From Fremontodendron californicum (Eukaryota; Streptophyta; Magnoliopsida; Malvales; Malvaceae): a stretch of 64,000 nt of DNA. Numbering within the stretch: position 1 is the first letter of the stretch; every line of letters begins with the position of its first letter. The stretch lies in NCBI GenBank assembly GCA_030761205.1, contig JAULJL010000028.1, positions 21,255,001-21,319,000 of the forward strand. Direction: 5' to 3'. The notes beneath the pieces were generated by a model. It had not been told where the DNA came from. It saw only the letters and a list, made by a program, of their open reading frames with translations, and did no database searches. The position numbers and the translations under genes are program-made. Positions 1 to 13,058 of this stretch are shown here, in pieces.

Positions 1-58
1 AGCCGCCAATCCCACCTCCAACAATCACCACTCTTTTTTTTTCTCCTCTTGATTCCAT
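1..58 (-). CDS. FAD-dependent oxidoreductase, AIF/FSP1-like (5' end only)
   Basis: The reverse strand opens with an ATG at 58-56 and reads without a stop to the window edge (19 codons). The peptide starts MESRGEKKR and runs into VVIVGGGIGG, a beta strand followed by the GxGxxG dinucleotide-binding loop that begins a Rossmann fold. A short charged leader followed directly by this motif is how plant apoptosis-inducing-factor homologues (the FSP1/AIFM2-like NAD(P)H:quinone oxidoreductase family) begin. On the coding strand the 5' leader (59-110) is rich in A and G. Only the N-terminus is visible, so another FAD or NAD(P)-dependent oxidoreductase family is possible; the family call is an inference from this short stretch. 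Confidence 0.6.
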   Translation of the reverse strand, partial: MESRGEKKRVVIVGGGIGG

Positions 59-2090
59 AATTTCTTCAATTTCTTTCTTCTTTTTTTTCTTTCTTTTTTG
101 TTGGTTCAGATTAATGGAGAAAACCTTTGTGGGTATTGATTATATAGCATTACTTGGTATTGCCAAGAAGTTTCTATCAAAGGGAGAATTCGTTTGTCGT
201 GGTGATAAAGAAAGAGTTAAGGTCAATATTCTTTCCGAGTTTCAGATTTTCTGGATACAACTAGGACATTTCAAAACATTGTTTTCTCAAAGTAACAACC
301 AGAAAGCAAAAAGGAAAACAAAACAAATTTTGATTCCTTTATTTTGAGAACTTTCTTAATCATAAAATAATTGGTCAAATGAACTGGGGCTTCATTCGAT
401 GGGCTTTCTCATAAGTTTTTTAATATTTGGTATTCTATAATACTTTTGATGGGATTCAAAGTAGACACGCTTATAAGTCTGGGTTGCGATTATTATTATT
501 TTTTTTTAAAGTTTGATTAAAAAAATTTATTTTTTATATTTATATATTTATATTAATTTTAAATAAAAATATTTTTTTATCTAAATTTGATCTTGATCGG
601 ATTCAAATAGACCATTTTATTATTTAAATAATATTAAAAAATAAAAAATAATATTTTTATATTAATATTTATATATTTTAATTAAATTCAAATAAAAAAT
701 ATTTTTATATTATATAAATAATAATTTTCGTCGAGTCAAACTGATTCAAAATAAAAAAATATTTTATTTAAATCTTATCATTAGTTGAAAGGACAGCAAA
801 GCTTCCTACTTTCATTTTAACACTGTTTTTTTTTTTTTTTTATAATGGAAAAGACAAAAAAAAAAAAAGAAAAAGAAAGAATCTGTTACATCTATTCAAG
901 AAAAGTGTCATCATGTCATCATCCATGATGTATGTCATTATCATGTCATCATCCGTGATGTTTATATTGAGCAAGCAAACTTATTCTACAGTAAAGTACA
1001 ATCTTTTTCTAATCTGATTATTGAAAAAAAAAGATGCAAAATATATTTATTTAGTACAATTTGGGAGATTATTATTTTAATCTCGTGGAATGCAACCATG
1101 CATGAGTACATCTTTTAAAAAATATATATTGGGATAAAAAAAAACATATTTTTTGAGATGATCATTTTTTGGTTATAATATTTCATTTATAATTATATAA
1201 CATCTAATGTGAAATAAAATGTAAACAAAAAAATATTTTTTTATCAAAAACAATAAATTATAAGTATTAAATAAATTATTTTACATGTTTTTTTTTTCGT
1301 TTCAAAATATATCATATTAAATCTTAATTATGTTTTTAATTATTGAACATCAATTAATAAGTTTTATACGAGTTTTTTTAATAGAGTGCCTCAAATGTAT
1401 AACAAATATAGTATTTTTCTAAAAGTTATCTAATTAAGAAAATACGAGAATAAAAATAGAGTATGCTTAATGAGTGCCTATAGACAGCAGTTAAAAATCA
1501 TTTAATTACTAATTTGTAATTTTTTTTTTTTTGCATTTAATATATTATTTTTACTGAATTTAAGAAAAATAATTATATAGTTCAAAAGCTCAAAAGCTCT
1601 TAACAACTATTCATTGATTCTATATAGTTAAAATAGATGAAAAAATATAGAATTAAAATATATGAAAATTTTACATAATATAGTTAATAAAATAAATAAC
1701 AAAATCATTTATCAAAAATAAAGACAATACAATAAACAAAACATGTATAAAATATACAAAAACTAATCTTTGAATCCAAGGTTTATAGGGGAACTTATTT
1801 CAGAATAAAATTATAAAAAATTTAATTAATTATTACATCAATTTTAATTATTTTAAAACCACTCTTAAATGAGTATTATAATAATAGAAACATAAATATG
1901 TAATTAACTTGGTCTTTCAATATAAAGATTCAAAATCAATATATTTATAATTTAAATTACTACTTATTTTATAATTGATCAAACAAATCAAATTTCATTA
2001 CATGTAATAATATTATTTAAAAATCAACTCTCAATATGTAGCCAACGGCTAAGGTTTTTATTCGTGCTTTTCAAAATATTACAAACTTAA
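59..2090. other. AT-rich intergenic region without recognised gene
   Basis: This stretch between the AIF-like gene edge and the first clear transposon insertions is strongly AT-rich and has no ORF with recognisable protein content. Around 570-760 a degraded copy of the hAT MITE family with TAGAYCTGCTCA-type ends is suggested by paired remnants of its internal sequence. At 905-965 the segment around 'tcatgtcatcatcc' is repeated twice with a short offset. Confidence 0.5.
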
Positions 2091-2515
2091 TTGGGTAAAT
2101 TACACAGATAATCACTTAACTTTTAGAAGTTTTTTATTTTAGTCATCCAACTATGAAGAATATCAATTTAATCACTCACGTTATAAAAATTCACTTTTTT
2201 TGTCACCCAACCGTCAGAGATTAACAGTTGAATGACGTGGTATTACCATATCCTCTGTCAGATAACATACGGCATATGGCATCATTCGATTATCCAATAT
2301 TTTGCTCACCCCTAAGATTAGTATGTACCCATCATTGAAATTTGATGTTCGTACTTGTTCGGATAAAAAATTTAAAGCTAAAATATTAAAAAAGCCCCTG
2401 AACAATGACACTTTTCTTAAATAAGCCTTTATACTTTTATTGTACTTAAATAATCCTTTATTCTTTAATTTGCACCTAAATAAGCTCTTCTTTCAAATGA
2501 AAGATTGATTTATGT

Positions 2516-2713
2516 TAGACCTACTCATGGGTCAGACAGCCCCTCCGGCCCGGTAGGCTCGGCTCGTATTGGACCGGGTCTGGGTATGTTTTTTGGTGAT
2601 TCGTGTCGGTCCGGCCTGAATCACTGTTCATACATTGAAAATTAATATAAAAATGATTTTTAATATTAAGGTAGAAAAAATTCGGGCCGCAACCCGAGCC
2701 ATGAGCATGTCTA
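2516..2713. mobile_element. hAT-like MITE, TAGAYCTGCTCA family
   Basis: The element begins TAGACCTACTCATGGG and ends with the inverted counterpart CCATGAGCATGTCTA. The flanks ATTTATGT (2508-2515) and ATTTATAT (2714-2721) match at 7 of 8 bases, which is the 8-bp target duplication expected of hAT elements. It has no coding capacity. It sits in the loop of an older inverted-repeat sequence (about 2390-2828). Confidence 0.8.
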
Positions 2714-2828
2714 ATTTATATTAAGGGTTTATTTAGGTATAAATTAAAGGTTAAGGACTTAGTTGGGTATAAATTAAAGATTAAGAGCTTATTTAGGTAT
2801 AATAAAAATATAGGAGCTTATCTAAATA

Positions 2829-3948
2829 GGGCTAATACAAAAATTGGCCACTGTACTATACCCGTTTTTACAATTTGGTATTTAAAGAAAAAAAATTCAC
2901 AATTAAATACTTTAACTTGTATTCTGTTAACCTTGTTACCCCAAATGATTAACGGTGCTGACGTGGCTTTATTGGACCAATAGAAAGTCGACACGTGTCC
3001 AAGTCAATGCAACGTCACTATTTCCACGTCAGCAATTTATTTATTTTTTAAATAACAAATCTAGAAAAAAATTATTTAATTTTTAAAATAAAAATCTGAT
3101 TTTTTTTTAAATAAAAAAATTCTAGAAATTTTTATTTTTTAAAATAAAAAATTGAAAAATTAAAAAAAAATGGAAAAAAACAAAGAGAGAGACGAAGAAA
3201 ATAAAGGAAGAAGAGAGAGGAAGAGAAGGAGGAGAGAAGAAAGGAAGAAGGGAAAAAAAGAGTGAGGAAGAGGAAGAAGAGAAAGAGAGAGAGAGAAAGA
3301 GAACAAAGAGAGAGAAAGAGAATATAGAGAGAGAAAGAGAATGAAGAGAGAGAATGGGGAAAGGGCGCGACCGTCGTCAGTCAGCGTCGGGCCGGCCGAT
3401 CGACGTCCCCCTCCCCTTCTCTCTCTTTCCCTCCATTTCTCTCTCTCTTCCCCCTCTCTTCTCTACCCGACTGTTTCTTTTTTTTTTTCCTTCATTTTTT
3501 CAGATTTTAATTTAAAAAATATTCTTTTATTTTTTATAAAATTTATAATTAAAGAAATAAATTAAAAATAAAAAATAGTTAAATATTTATTTTTTATTAA
3601 TTAAAAAAAATTATTTTAAAATTTTTAACTAAAATATGTAAATTAAAAAAATAAAAAAATATATTTATTTTTTAAAAATAAAAAATATTATTTTTTATTT
3701 TTATTAAATTTTTTAATTAAAAAAGTAAATTAAAAAAATTAAAAAAAAAAATTATGTAATGCTGACGTGGCAAAGTTACTACGTGTCATATTTTTATTGG
3801 TCAAATAAAGACACGTCAGCACCGTTAACTATTTGGGGTAACGAGGTTAATAAAATACAAGTTCAAGTATTTAATTGTGAATTTTTTTTTCTTTAAGTAC
3901 CAAATTGTAAAAACGGGTATAGTACAGAGGTCAATTTTGTATTAACCC
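2829..3948. mobile_element. Non-autonomous Mutator-like element (MULE), 1.12 kb
   Basis: Terminal inverted repeats of about 190-205 bp pair 2829-3033 with 3761-3948. They start GGGYTAATACAAAA and include matching blocks around 'gctgacgtgg' and 'ggtaacgaggtt'. The flanks carry a perfect 9-bp duplication, ATCTAAATA, at 2820-2828 and 3949-3957; long inverted repeats plus a 9-bp duplication are the hallmark of Mutator-like elements. The interior has a purine-rich tract (3180-3355), a short GC-rich core (3360-3420) and a CT-rich tract (3415-3490), so it folds back on itself again. The 74-codon ORF across the core shows no known domain, and no transposase is present. The GC-rich core could be captured host sequence, but I cannot identify it. 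Confidence 0.85.
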
Positions 3949-4810
3949 ATCTAAATACCCATTTGGTAAATTTGACATCATGATAATACTTTTCTTAGTT
4001 ATAAATTTAAAACTGAATTTAGGATCATAATCCTAAAAAAGGGGGAAATTGAATTTAGGATTATCATTCTTATCATCTATGACTCCAAATTTGTACAAGT
4101 CTACCAAATATTAAAAATATTTCTAAATTAAATTTAGTTAAAATTTAAAACGAGAGGTTGTATTGCTAAGATATTAATTTAAGGAACACCCAATGATTAG
4201 ATTTCGAAATTTTTTATTTTGAAAGTCCTGAGTTCAAAAAAGTTGTTTAGACTTTTGAAAAGAATTATTGTATATTTTGTATTTACCTTTTGCTTTTAAA
4301 GACGCAAGCATATTCAAATATGGAGGAAGCGTCAACGTAAAATTAATTATTTTTATAATTTTATATATATTGAAATTTTAATAAATTGGTTGTTGGATTT
4401 AATAATATAAATGTACTTGTTGTGCAAGTAAATTTATTTATATCGATCATATCGATCATAACGTCTTTTTTTTTTTTATATATATATATTTAACGGTTAT
4501 ATTTTTTTTTACATCAACAAATAGTTATATATTTTTAATTTACTCAAATTTTGATGTGCACGATTTACATGAATAGAGTATGAAATACAATGATCAGATT
4601 AATCGAATTAAATCGTATAAAAATTTACGAAAATATGTAAAACTAAACTAATTTTATATTAATATAAGTAGATCATTTCTCATAAATATTTTAGGTATAG
4701 CATTCGAGTATTTGACTACGTAATAGTAGACAAATAATTCTCTTATTAAAAAAAAAAAATCGATATTTTTTTCAAATAAAAAATGAGATGTATGTTATTA
4801 TTCATAATTT

Positions 4811-4846
4811 ATGTATGTATGTATGTATGTATGTATGTATGTATGT
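4811..4846. repeat. (ATGT)9 microsatellite
   Basis: Nine uninterrupted ATGT units. A possible polymorphic marker; no function is implied. Confidence 0.9.
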
Positions 4847-5507
4847 CATATTTTGTATTTTGTATTTTTTATTTTAATTATGTAAATATAAATACAACAC
4901 AAATTATTAAATATGTCAAAAATCTATATACGAATACGATACGTGTATTAAACATATCATATTAATCATGATTAAACCTATCGTGTCATGATTATTATAC
5001 TATTTTTGTGTTTATCAAACTTATAGTGTTCGTGTCGTATTTTTCATATCATATCTATAATCACTTGTTCTACTTTTGTTATCCCTCACCGTAAAGATTT
5101 GAATCTTCAATTTCTTCTTTTGATAAAAAATGTAAAATAATTTTGCTAACGAGTGCAGATACATTTTCAGATAATTAATTAATATATTATTTATAATAAT
5201 ATTATTATATTAAATATAATTACTTATAATTTTATATATATTGAATAAAAATATTATTATATATAATAATTTAAAAAAATATATTTAAAACATTCGTTAT
5301 TAAAATTTTATATTATAAAAAAAAATTTCATGAAACACAATAATTTAAAAGGGGTTAGTATTGTTTGGATTAAAAAACAACCCAAAACCAAAATCCAGCC
5401 CAACGTGGATAACCAAACCAAACCAAACCAAAGTACCAAAACAAACCAAACAGTACCCTAACAAAGTGGCGCCTGACAGATAGGGTTTCGGTTGGTGAGC
5501 TTATGCG

Positions 5508-5515
5508 CGGCCAAA
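5508..5515 (-). promoter_or_regulatory. Candidate E2F-binding site upstream of the E2F gene
   Basis: On the reverse strand this reads TTTGGCCG, an exact match to the degenerate plant E2F consensus WTTSSCSS. It lies about 600 bp upstream of the E2F start codon, in a short GC-rich island (5465-5560) within AT-rich DNA. Binding is inferred from the motif only. Confidence 0.35.
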
Positions 5516-5550
5516 TAATCGCCACTTTATTGCCCTTAACAAAAGGCGCG

Positions 5551-5558
5551 ATTCGCCG
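5551..5558 (+). promoter_or_regulatory. Second candidate E2F-binding site upstream of the E2F gene
   Basis: The forward strand reads ATTCGCCG, again an exact match to WTTSSCSS, 43 bp from the first candidate site. The surrounding island also contains AGGGTTT (telo-box-like) at 5482-5488, a motif common in promoters of plant proliferation genes. Function is inferred. Confidence 0.35.
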
Positions 5559-5856
5559 ATTCGAACCTCATTTTCTTTTCTTTTTCTATTTTTAAATCTA
5601 TTTAAGTAATTAATAATTTACCCATTCTTTTCGCGGCTTAGTAATCTCTAATTTAATAAAAAAAAGAGAAAAAGAAAATATAAATTAACAATTTTACGTC
5701 TTTTTTTTTTTGGATAATTAACAATTTCACGTCTTACTCAAGTCGTTAGTCTTTATAAATCTTTGAGTAAGAAATTTTTATTCATTTTTTTTTATATTTA
5801 TGGTACATTTTTAAAAGATGAATGTAAATTTTTATTATTAATTGAATAGAATTAAT

Positions 5857-5863
5857 TATAAAT
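5857..5863 (+). promoter_or_regulatory. Possible TATA box of the E2F gene
   Basis: TATAAAT lies about 250 bp upstream of the ATG. It is followed by a CT-rich stretch (5880-6090) that looks like a plant 5' UTR. The AT-rich context makes chance matches common. Confidence 0.3.
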
Positions 5864-6113
5864 GCTTCCATACCAAAATTCCCTCCCTTTGCTTCACTCT
5901 CTTTTATTTTGATCTTTTCCCTCGTTTTCTGCTCACTTTCTCTCTCCCGTCTTTTTTTCATTTTCTTTCCTCCCAAACACTAGATCTACTCTCTATTCCT
6001 ACCCAAAAAACTCCCTTTCCCACAATTCCGTTACCTTCCCTCTTTATCTTTCCTTCAAACCCCAAAAAACCCCAAAATTCTTTATTTTTAGTTTAATTTT
6101 AAGTTTCTATGTG

Positions 6114-9100
6114 ATGTCGGGTTCTCAAGCTCCGGAGCAGTTAAAGCAATCAATGCAGCAGCAACATCAACAGCAGAAAAGTCAACAGCCACTAAAACGA
6201 CAGCTACCTTTCTCTATGAAGCCGCCGTTTATGGCTCCTGGAGGCGACTACCACCGCTTTGCTTCAACTGAGCCTCGCCGCATAGTCGATCAAGAAGCCG
6301 AAGCCATCGTCGTTAAGACTCCCGTGGGTTTTTTCTCTTCCGTTGCAAGTTTTTTAATTTGAGGATTTTTATTTTTGTTGTTGATCATGGAATTTAGTTG
6401 AGATATGATTTGGTTGTGATTTGGGGGGTGAATTTTATGAATTTTGATTTTGAGTTGCTGGAATTAAAATTCATGGGAAAAAATTGAGTGGTTGAAACTT
6501 TATTTTGATTTTTAGTTGATTGGGGTTTTGTGTTGTTTTTTTTTTTAATTGGGAATTTTGGCGGGTTTTGGTGAAACTGGTTTATTATTGGGTTAATTAC
6601 TGCCTCAATTTTGTATTAGGTTTGATTTGAATAAATATGGTTTTATTAATCCAAAAAAGAAAGACACACAGTCAGGAAATTTACTGAAGAATCCAAGAAG
6701 AAAAACAAGGCCAAAGACTAAACAGGAAAACAAAACAAAATGGCAAAACAGGCTAAAACATCAACTTCTAATCTAAACCTAAAGTGATACTGCTGGATAT
6801 TCAAGTCAATGCCCTGGCTTATTTAGAGATTTTTGTTGTTAGAATTATCTTTGATTGTCTTCAGGCTACTGGTTTTGGCCATTATGTTTGCCGTGTTAGG
6901 ATTAAGCACACCATTTGTCAAGCCTTGACTGTTTTTAAAGGTGCAGCCTTAACTTCCTTGTTGCGAATATTTTATGCAGCTTCTTGCGAATCCAGTTTAA
7001 GCAGAATAGCTGGCAAAAACTTCCCCTTGGGCAATTAACAGCCTCAATTTAACCTGTGATGATTTCATTTATTTGTCTATTTTGTTTATGAATCTGTAAT
7101 GCTGATCGCGATCAATGGTGTCGTGAAGAGTAAAATTTCTAGAAGTTCACTTTTTAAACAATAGATTATTTGCTTCAATGTTAAGCTTTTTAGTATCCCC
7201 AAAATGATTGGATAACATCATGTGACAATTTCTTATCAAGTTAGTTTGTCATTTTACTAATTGTGCTTTACCTTCTTTTCTAAGTTTACTAACCATGTCC
7301 TGAGCAACATGCAACCATTCAGCTTCTTCACTATGGCTTCAAGATTTGGCTGCTTGACTTAATTGTCTCCTCCTTCTTAGATAGTTCTTTTACAATCGGT
7401 GCATTGAATGTACTAGGGAGATATTAAAGTTAAAGGTTTTGACAATTATGAAAACAAAGAATGTATGTGCTTGGTTAAAATGTCTATAGGCTGGAAGTCT
7501 TAAGAAGAAAAATTTTCAGAAGCCATTTTCGTATCTGAATTTAAGGTGTGATTGGAATATAGCAATAAAAGCAGATTCCTACTCTTCTAATGTAAGAGAT
7601 GAATGGTTTTGTGAGGGTTCTGGAAATTAACCTCTTCTTTCTACATGTACAGAGTAGAACATTGACAAATATGGCTGACAGGGAAAGCTATCTTTCATGT
7701 GTCACTTTAGCCATGCAAACCATATACTTTATTTGAGGTTGATTGAGGAATAAAACTTCCTCCTTTGATGGTTTCAGGAAAGATATAGAAGATATAGAGG
7801 GGTTTTTGGCAGAGGTTTAATGGGTTGCAGGAAAGAATATAGTTTCAGTATATAAATGTATTTGGACAAGATCCATAACAGGTAAGATGAAAATTAAGTA
7901 GGCAGAGGAGTCAGCTGAATCACAGTGTCTGCCATTATCATTGGAATCAAGCCCTTGTCGGTTGCTTGTTTTGAGCAAGTTGATTGGTTATGAATGATGA
8001 ATGGCTGGAATGAAAACAAATAAAAACTACAGTTCTTGTGGAGTGCACTTTGATAATCACGATGCCGAAGAGTCATTGCAAGTTGTTTATGGCTTTTAAG
8101 TACCTGACCTCTAATGCATGGGTGCGATTTACTGGATGTTTTCCGGAGAGTAAGAAGTATAGGTGATTCAATAACCTGTGTGATTTCCATACTCCATTCA
8201 AGCTTGAGGTGGCAAGATAAATAGTCATCAATGATACCAATTTTGGGCTGCTAAATAACTTGTCAACAGAATTTTTATGCCTTGGTTTTGTAGGAAGACT
8301 GTATAAGAGAAAAGTAGGTTTTTAATGTTAATGATTGGGAAAAGTCTTTAGTATTTGATTTTGGTGTGATAGGTTTTGGTACATGCGTTAAGGTCTTTTA
8401 TTTGGTTCACTTCTTGACATGAGAAAGAAGCAGTTCGTCAGACATCTATAGATTGAAAGTAAGATCGCTTAAGTCATTATTTCCTTTATTGCATTAACAT
8501 CTGCTGGTAGTAAGAAAAATCAATCCAAACTCAGGGATGGTGCTTCCTTGTTTAGTTGAAGTTCGGAAGACTTGTCAGAAACTGATTTTTCTTGCTGGGA
8601 TCTTGGAACAAATGTATCATGCTGCAAGTTTGATTTTGTGTATGTAGCTTTGGTTGAAGCAAGTTGTGAGAATCATTTACTTTCAACACTTTGATCTTGC
8701 ATACTTTGAAGACTCATTACTTATCATAACCTTATATAGGGATGGAAGTTTTCTGCGATCTCTAGTAAACTGTTTGTCACTCTATTTACAAGGAGTCTTT
8801 AAGTTGAATAGTTTCCTGGTGTTTTAAATAAATACAGAATTATGACAGTGAGAAGTCTCTTCAATAATTTGTTTATCATAATCAAAACACTTACAGTAAT
8901 GGTAATTTCAGACATGGTGGAATTATTATTAGTACATATTTCTATTATGTGCATCAATTATGTAAGTATATGTTTATCTATTGGAATCATTATAATTTAG
9001 AGTCTCTCAAGTATCTATAGATTTTTGTGATTTCCAATAATAGCTGCAAGATGCTGAAAAGAGTTATAATTTTGCTAGCTCAAAATTTATTTCTCTAAGT

Positions 9101-12100
9101 GAAGCCATCATTTGATTGCAACTTTACAAGATATCAGAATACTGTTGCTGGATAAAATTTGTGTACTACATAAAGAATGATCTGGAGACAAATGCAATTG
9201 CATAGTGCTCAATTGGATAAGCTACATGTTGAAGGCCTATATAGTTTTAAGAATCAAGATCACCCATTCATTGTCTGAATGGTGAAACTTTTTGTACAAA
9301 GTAACAAGAAAGGAACAGACAAAGGCTGTAAGGAAATTTTGATGAAAGCCTGAGCTTTACCAATGTCTTTGAGATTTTGTTGATAGTCCAGATCATTCTT
9401 CAGACTGGATCCAGTTGGGGGATTCCAGCAAAATTTTCAAGAAAACTTGGTAGCATAAGGGTAGGATGTCATTAAGCTATTTAAATGATTGTCCTTTTGA
9501 GGATGTTGGTGGAGCTTATTTGTAAGAAAACATAGATTTACCATAATTCTCTTAAAGGTTAATAATCTCGTGTGATAAAATGAAAAGAGGAGAAGGTTAT
9601 ATTGCTTCAGTTGCACTTGCAATTAATTTTCATCCTTGGTGCTTGTTAGGAGTCACTGGTTTTTATTTGTAGTTAGTGGTTGTGCTCTTGCTGTTTGGAT
9701 GATCACTATAGATTCAGTTATTGGTGCAGTTTTTGTTATGGACATCTTAGTCATCATGATGTGTTGTAGAATGTAGATGGTTGCTGTTTCACGTAAAAAG
9801 GCTAAGCTATTTTGGAACATATTGATCTTAAGTTACAAATTGCATAATAGAAACTGTCTACTGTGCTTGGTTGAAAGATGCACTTTTTTCGCCTTGTTCA
9901 CTTTTCCTCCCATCTCTTCTATGGAGAAATGCTTTAAGGTTCTAGTCTAATTTAATAATGTCAGCAAATGCAAATGCAAATGCCCAACATTTCTAGGTGC
10001 ATGGTTCAGCTGCTAGTAAATATATTTCCTCTATATTTTTCCAACCAACCTACTTTTATCATTCAATATGATGCTTTTTCTTGAATGGAGCCTGAAGTTT
10101 CTTCTTCTTGATTAATTTTGTGCCCAAAAATTTATTTGCCCATGTTTCTAATTGCAATTTGAAAATATTATATGGTATACCAGTTAAAGAGGAAGAATGA
10201 TGTAGCAGATCGTGAAGTTGAATCTAGTGAGTGGGCAATGCCTGAAGTGGTTAGCAGTCCCCTCCAGACACCTGTATCAGGAAAAGGGGGAAAGGCTCAA
10301 AAAACATCAAGGCTAACAAAAAGCAGTAAATCTGGTCCTCAAACTCCTGCTTCAAATCTTGGTGAGTAGTATTATATGCAAGTTATACGACTTAAGGTGT
10401 GTCTGCGATTCCTCCTGTGTACCTTACTTGGTGAAAGTTCATTGTAGATCCTCAAGTTTTACTTGCAAACTCATCATCTTTTGACCTAGTCCTATTGAAG
10501 GTAAAGGAATAAAAGTTGATATAGATAATGAGAAAACTTTTGAAAATTTGCAGGCTCTCCTGGCAATAATCTCACTCCCGCAGGTCCCTGTCGTTATGAC
10601 AGCTCCTTAGGTAGTTTTTGTTTCCCTTATGTATTTGTTTGGCGTTTATTTTGAAATGATACCAAAAGCAGTTCATTAGCTAAATTATTATTGGCATTGT
10701 TTCACACTGCTTATGGAATTGAGTGAATCGTAAGACTGACATAATGTCCTTTGAATTTAACTCAGGGCTTTTGACAAGGAAGTTCATCAATTTGATTAAG
10801 CAATCTGAAGATGGTATTCTTGATTTAAATAAAGCTGCTGATACGTTGGAGGTAACTGTTCCATTATTTGTTCAAACAATCAGGTCATACAATTTCATTT
10901 CCTGATGGTTTTCTATTCCTACAGGTGCAAAAGAGGAGGATATATGACATAACCAATGTCCTTGAAGGAATTGGTCTCATTGAAAAGAAACTCAGGAACA
11001 GAATTCAGTGGAAGTATGAGCTATATCTTATTTTCTCTAAACTTTGTTGGCATTGATCACTTTCCTACTTAAGAAAACACTCAATCTTTTAAATAATATC
11101 AGGGGGCTTGATGTCTCAAGGCCAGGGGAGGTTGATGAGAGTGTTGCTACTTTGCAGGTATGATTCATGAAATTGTAGACAAATTGTTAATTGAAATGCA
11201 GATTCTTCGATGGTTTAAGCTGAAGCTTAGGGTTTGTTATTTAGTGTTTGTATTTACTGGAAAATTAATCCACTTTTACTGTCTTTTTTTCTTCTTTGGG
11301 GTGCCTGCACATGTACTATTCATTTTTTGCTGCTCTTTGGTTTGCTTTATTGCTCTTTTTGACTGTGTCAAATCCAAAATGTCTTGTATTTCCATGTCAA
11401 ATGATGAAACTTCCTTTTCAGTTGAAAAGACAATATCAATCATTTCTAGTGAAACAAACCTTCTGTATAACTGTGGATCCATCAATGCCTCCTTAACCCG
11501 CTGGCTTAGGCTACCGGAAATACTATTTTCCAGTTTTTATTTCAGACCCAGACTTCTATAAAAAGCCAGGACATCTTTATCACCACTTCTCATTGGCAGT
11601 TTTGAACCTTTCTGCCTGTCTTTCTTGGCCTCTAATTTTAGCTTGAAAACTAGCAGTGGCCTGTTATTTGGATGCTCTAGCACAAATGATAAAGCTTTGA
11701 GTCCTATTCAGTTAATTTTTATCACTAATAAATAAAATACTTGGAAATGATGGATCAAACACTTTTTCTGTTTCTCATCAACTAAGTTTGTAAAGAAAAC
11801 TTCATAATAGTAACATTCCTTGCAGGCAGAGGTTGAGAACCTTACTATTGAGGAACACAGATTAGATGAACAAATAAGGTTAAGCTGCTATGGCCTTTCC
11901 TTTCCTCTCCTATCGTATCTTGGTTAAATTGATTTGATTCTCTGGATTGTTGCTGAGGTTTCTATATTGTACAGAGAAATGCAAGAAAGATTGAGGGACC
12001 TCAGTGAAGATGATAATAATCGAAAGTAAATCTTCACTTACCCACTCAAGAAATGATTACTTTTATGCTTTTCCATGATTTCAGCAGAGTAATTTAACTC

Positions 12101-13026
12101 ATTTCACCTTTTCCCATCTCAGGTGGCTTTTTGTCACCGAGGAAGATATCAAGAACTTACCCTGCTTCCAGGTTTGTTCATTGCTCAAATATTATTATAC
12201 TAAATGTGTTTTTGAGTTAGTAATTGTAAAGTCACCTGGCATGACTAATGCTGGGATGCTCTACTTTCTACTATGTTGCTCCGACTCTTCATTTTTCTTG
12301 AAGTACCCGTGCCCGACACCCGTGTGCGACGCATATCTGGACATGGGTATTGAGATATGATCCTCCAAGGACCCTCCAAATACATGAAAATCTTGGAAAA
12401 AATTAAATATACCCGTGTCGGACACATATCCATATCCGACACTTACACCCTAGTCCGAGTAACATAGCTTTCTACTATTAACTATATGTTTTATTGCCTT
12501 GTTTAGAATGAAACACTGATAGCTATTAAAGCTCCACATGGAACCACTCTGGAAGTCCCAGATCCTGATGAGGTAGTCCCAAAGGCTTGAAGAATTAACA
12601 TGCGGTTTATGTTTTTATGTTCAATCATAATTGCAACCTTTTCTTTTTATAGCAGGCTGTTGACGATCCCCAGAGGAGATATAGGATTGTCCTCAGAAGC
12701 TCAATGGGTCCTATAGATGTTTACCTTGTCAGGTACCACTGCTTCTTGCTGGTTAAAAGTTGGTATCTTTGCATGCAATTTTAATCTATGTTACTCGACT
12801 CTTTATTTTCTTTGAAGTACCCATGTCAGACACATATTCTGACAAAGGTATGGAGGTATGATCCTCCAATTATATGGAAAAACTTAAAAAAAAATTGAAC
12901 ATACCCTTGTTGGGCACTCACCCCCGAGTCCGAGTAACATAGATTTTAATCTTTTTTATGGCTTGGCAAAACCTTTGTGCCAAAGAAATGTCCATCTGAG
13001 CATTAAAGTGGTCAACTTCCTGATGA

Positions 13027-13058
<32 letters not shown>

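Noticed and set aside
3341..3565. 74-codon ORF inside the MULE
   Set aside because: Low-complexity Pro/Ser/Leu stretch over the CT-rich tract; no domain and no transposase motif.
6784..7038. 84-codon ORF in E2F intron 1
   Set aside because: No domain; it lies within a well-bounded intron.
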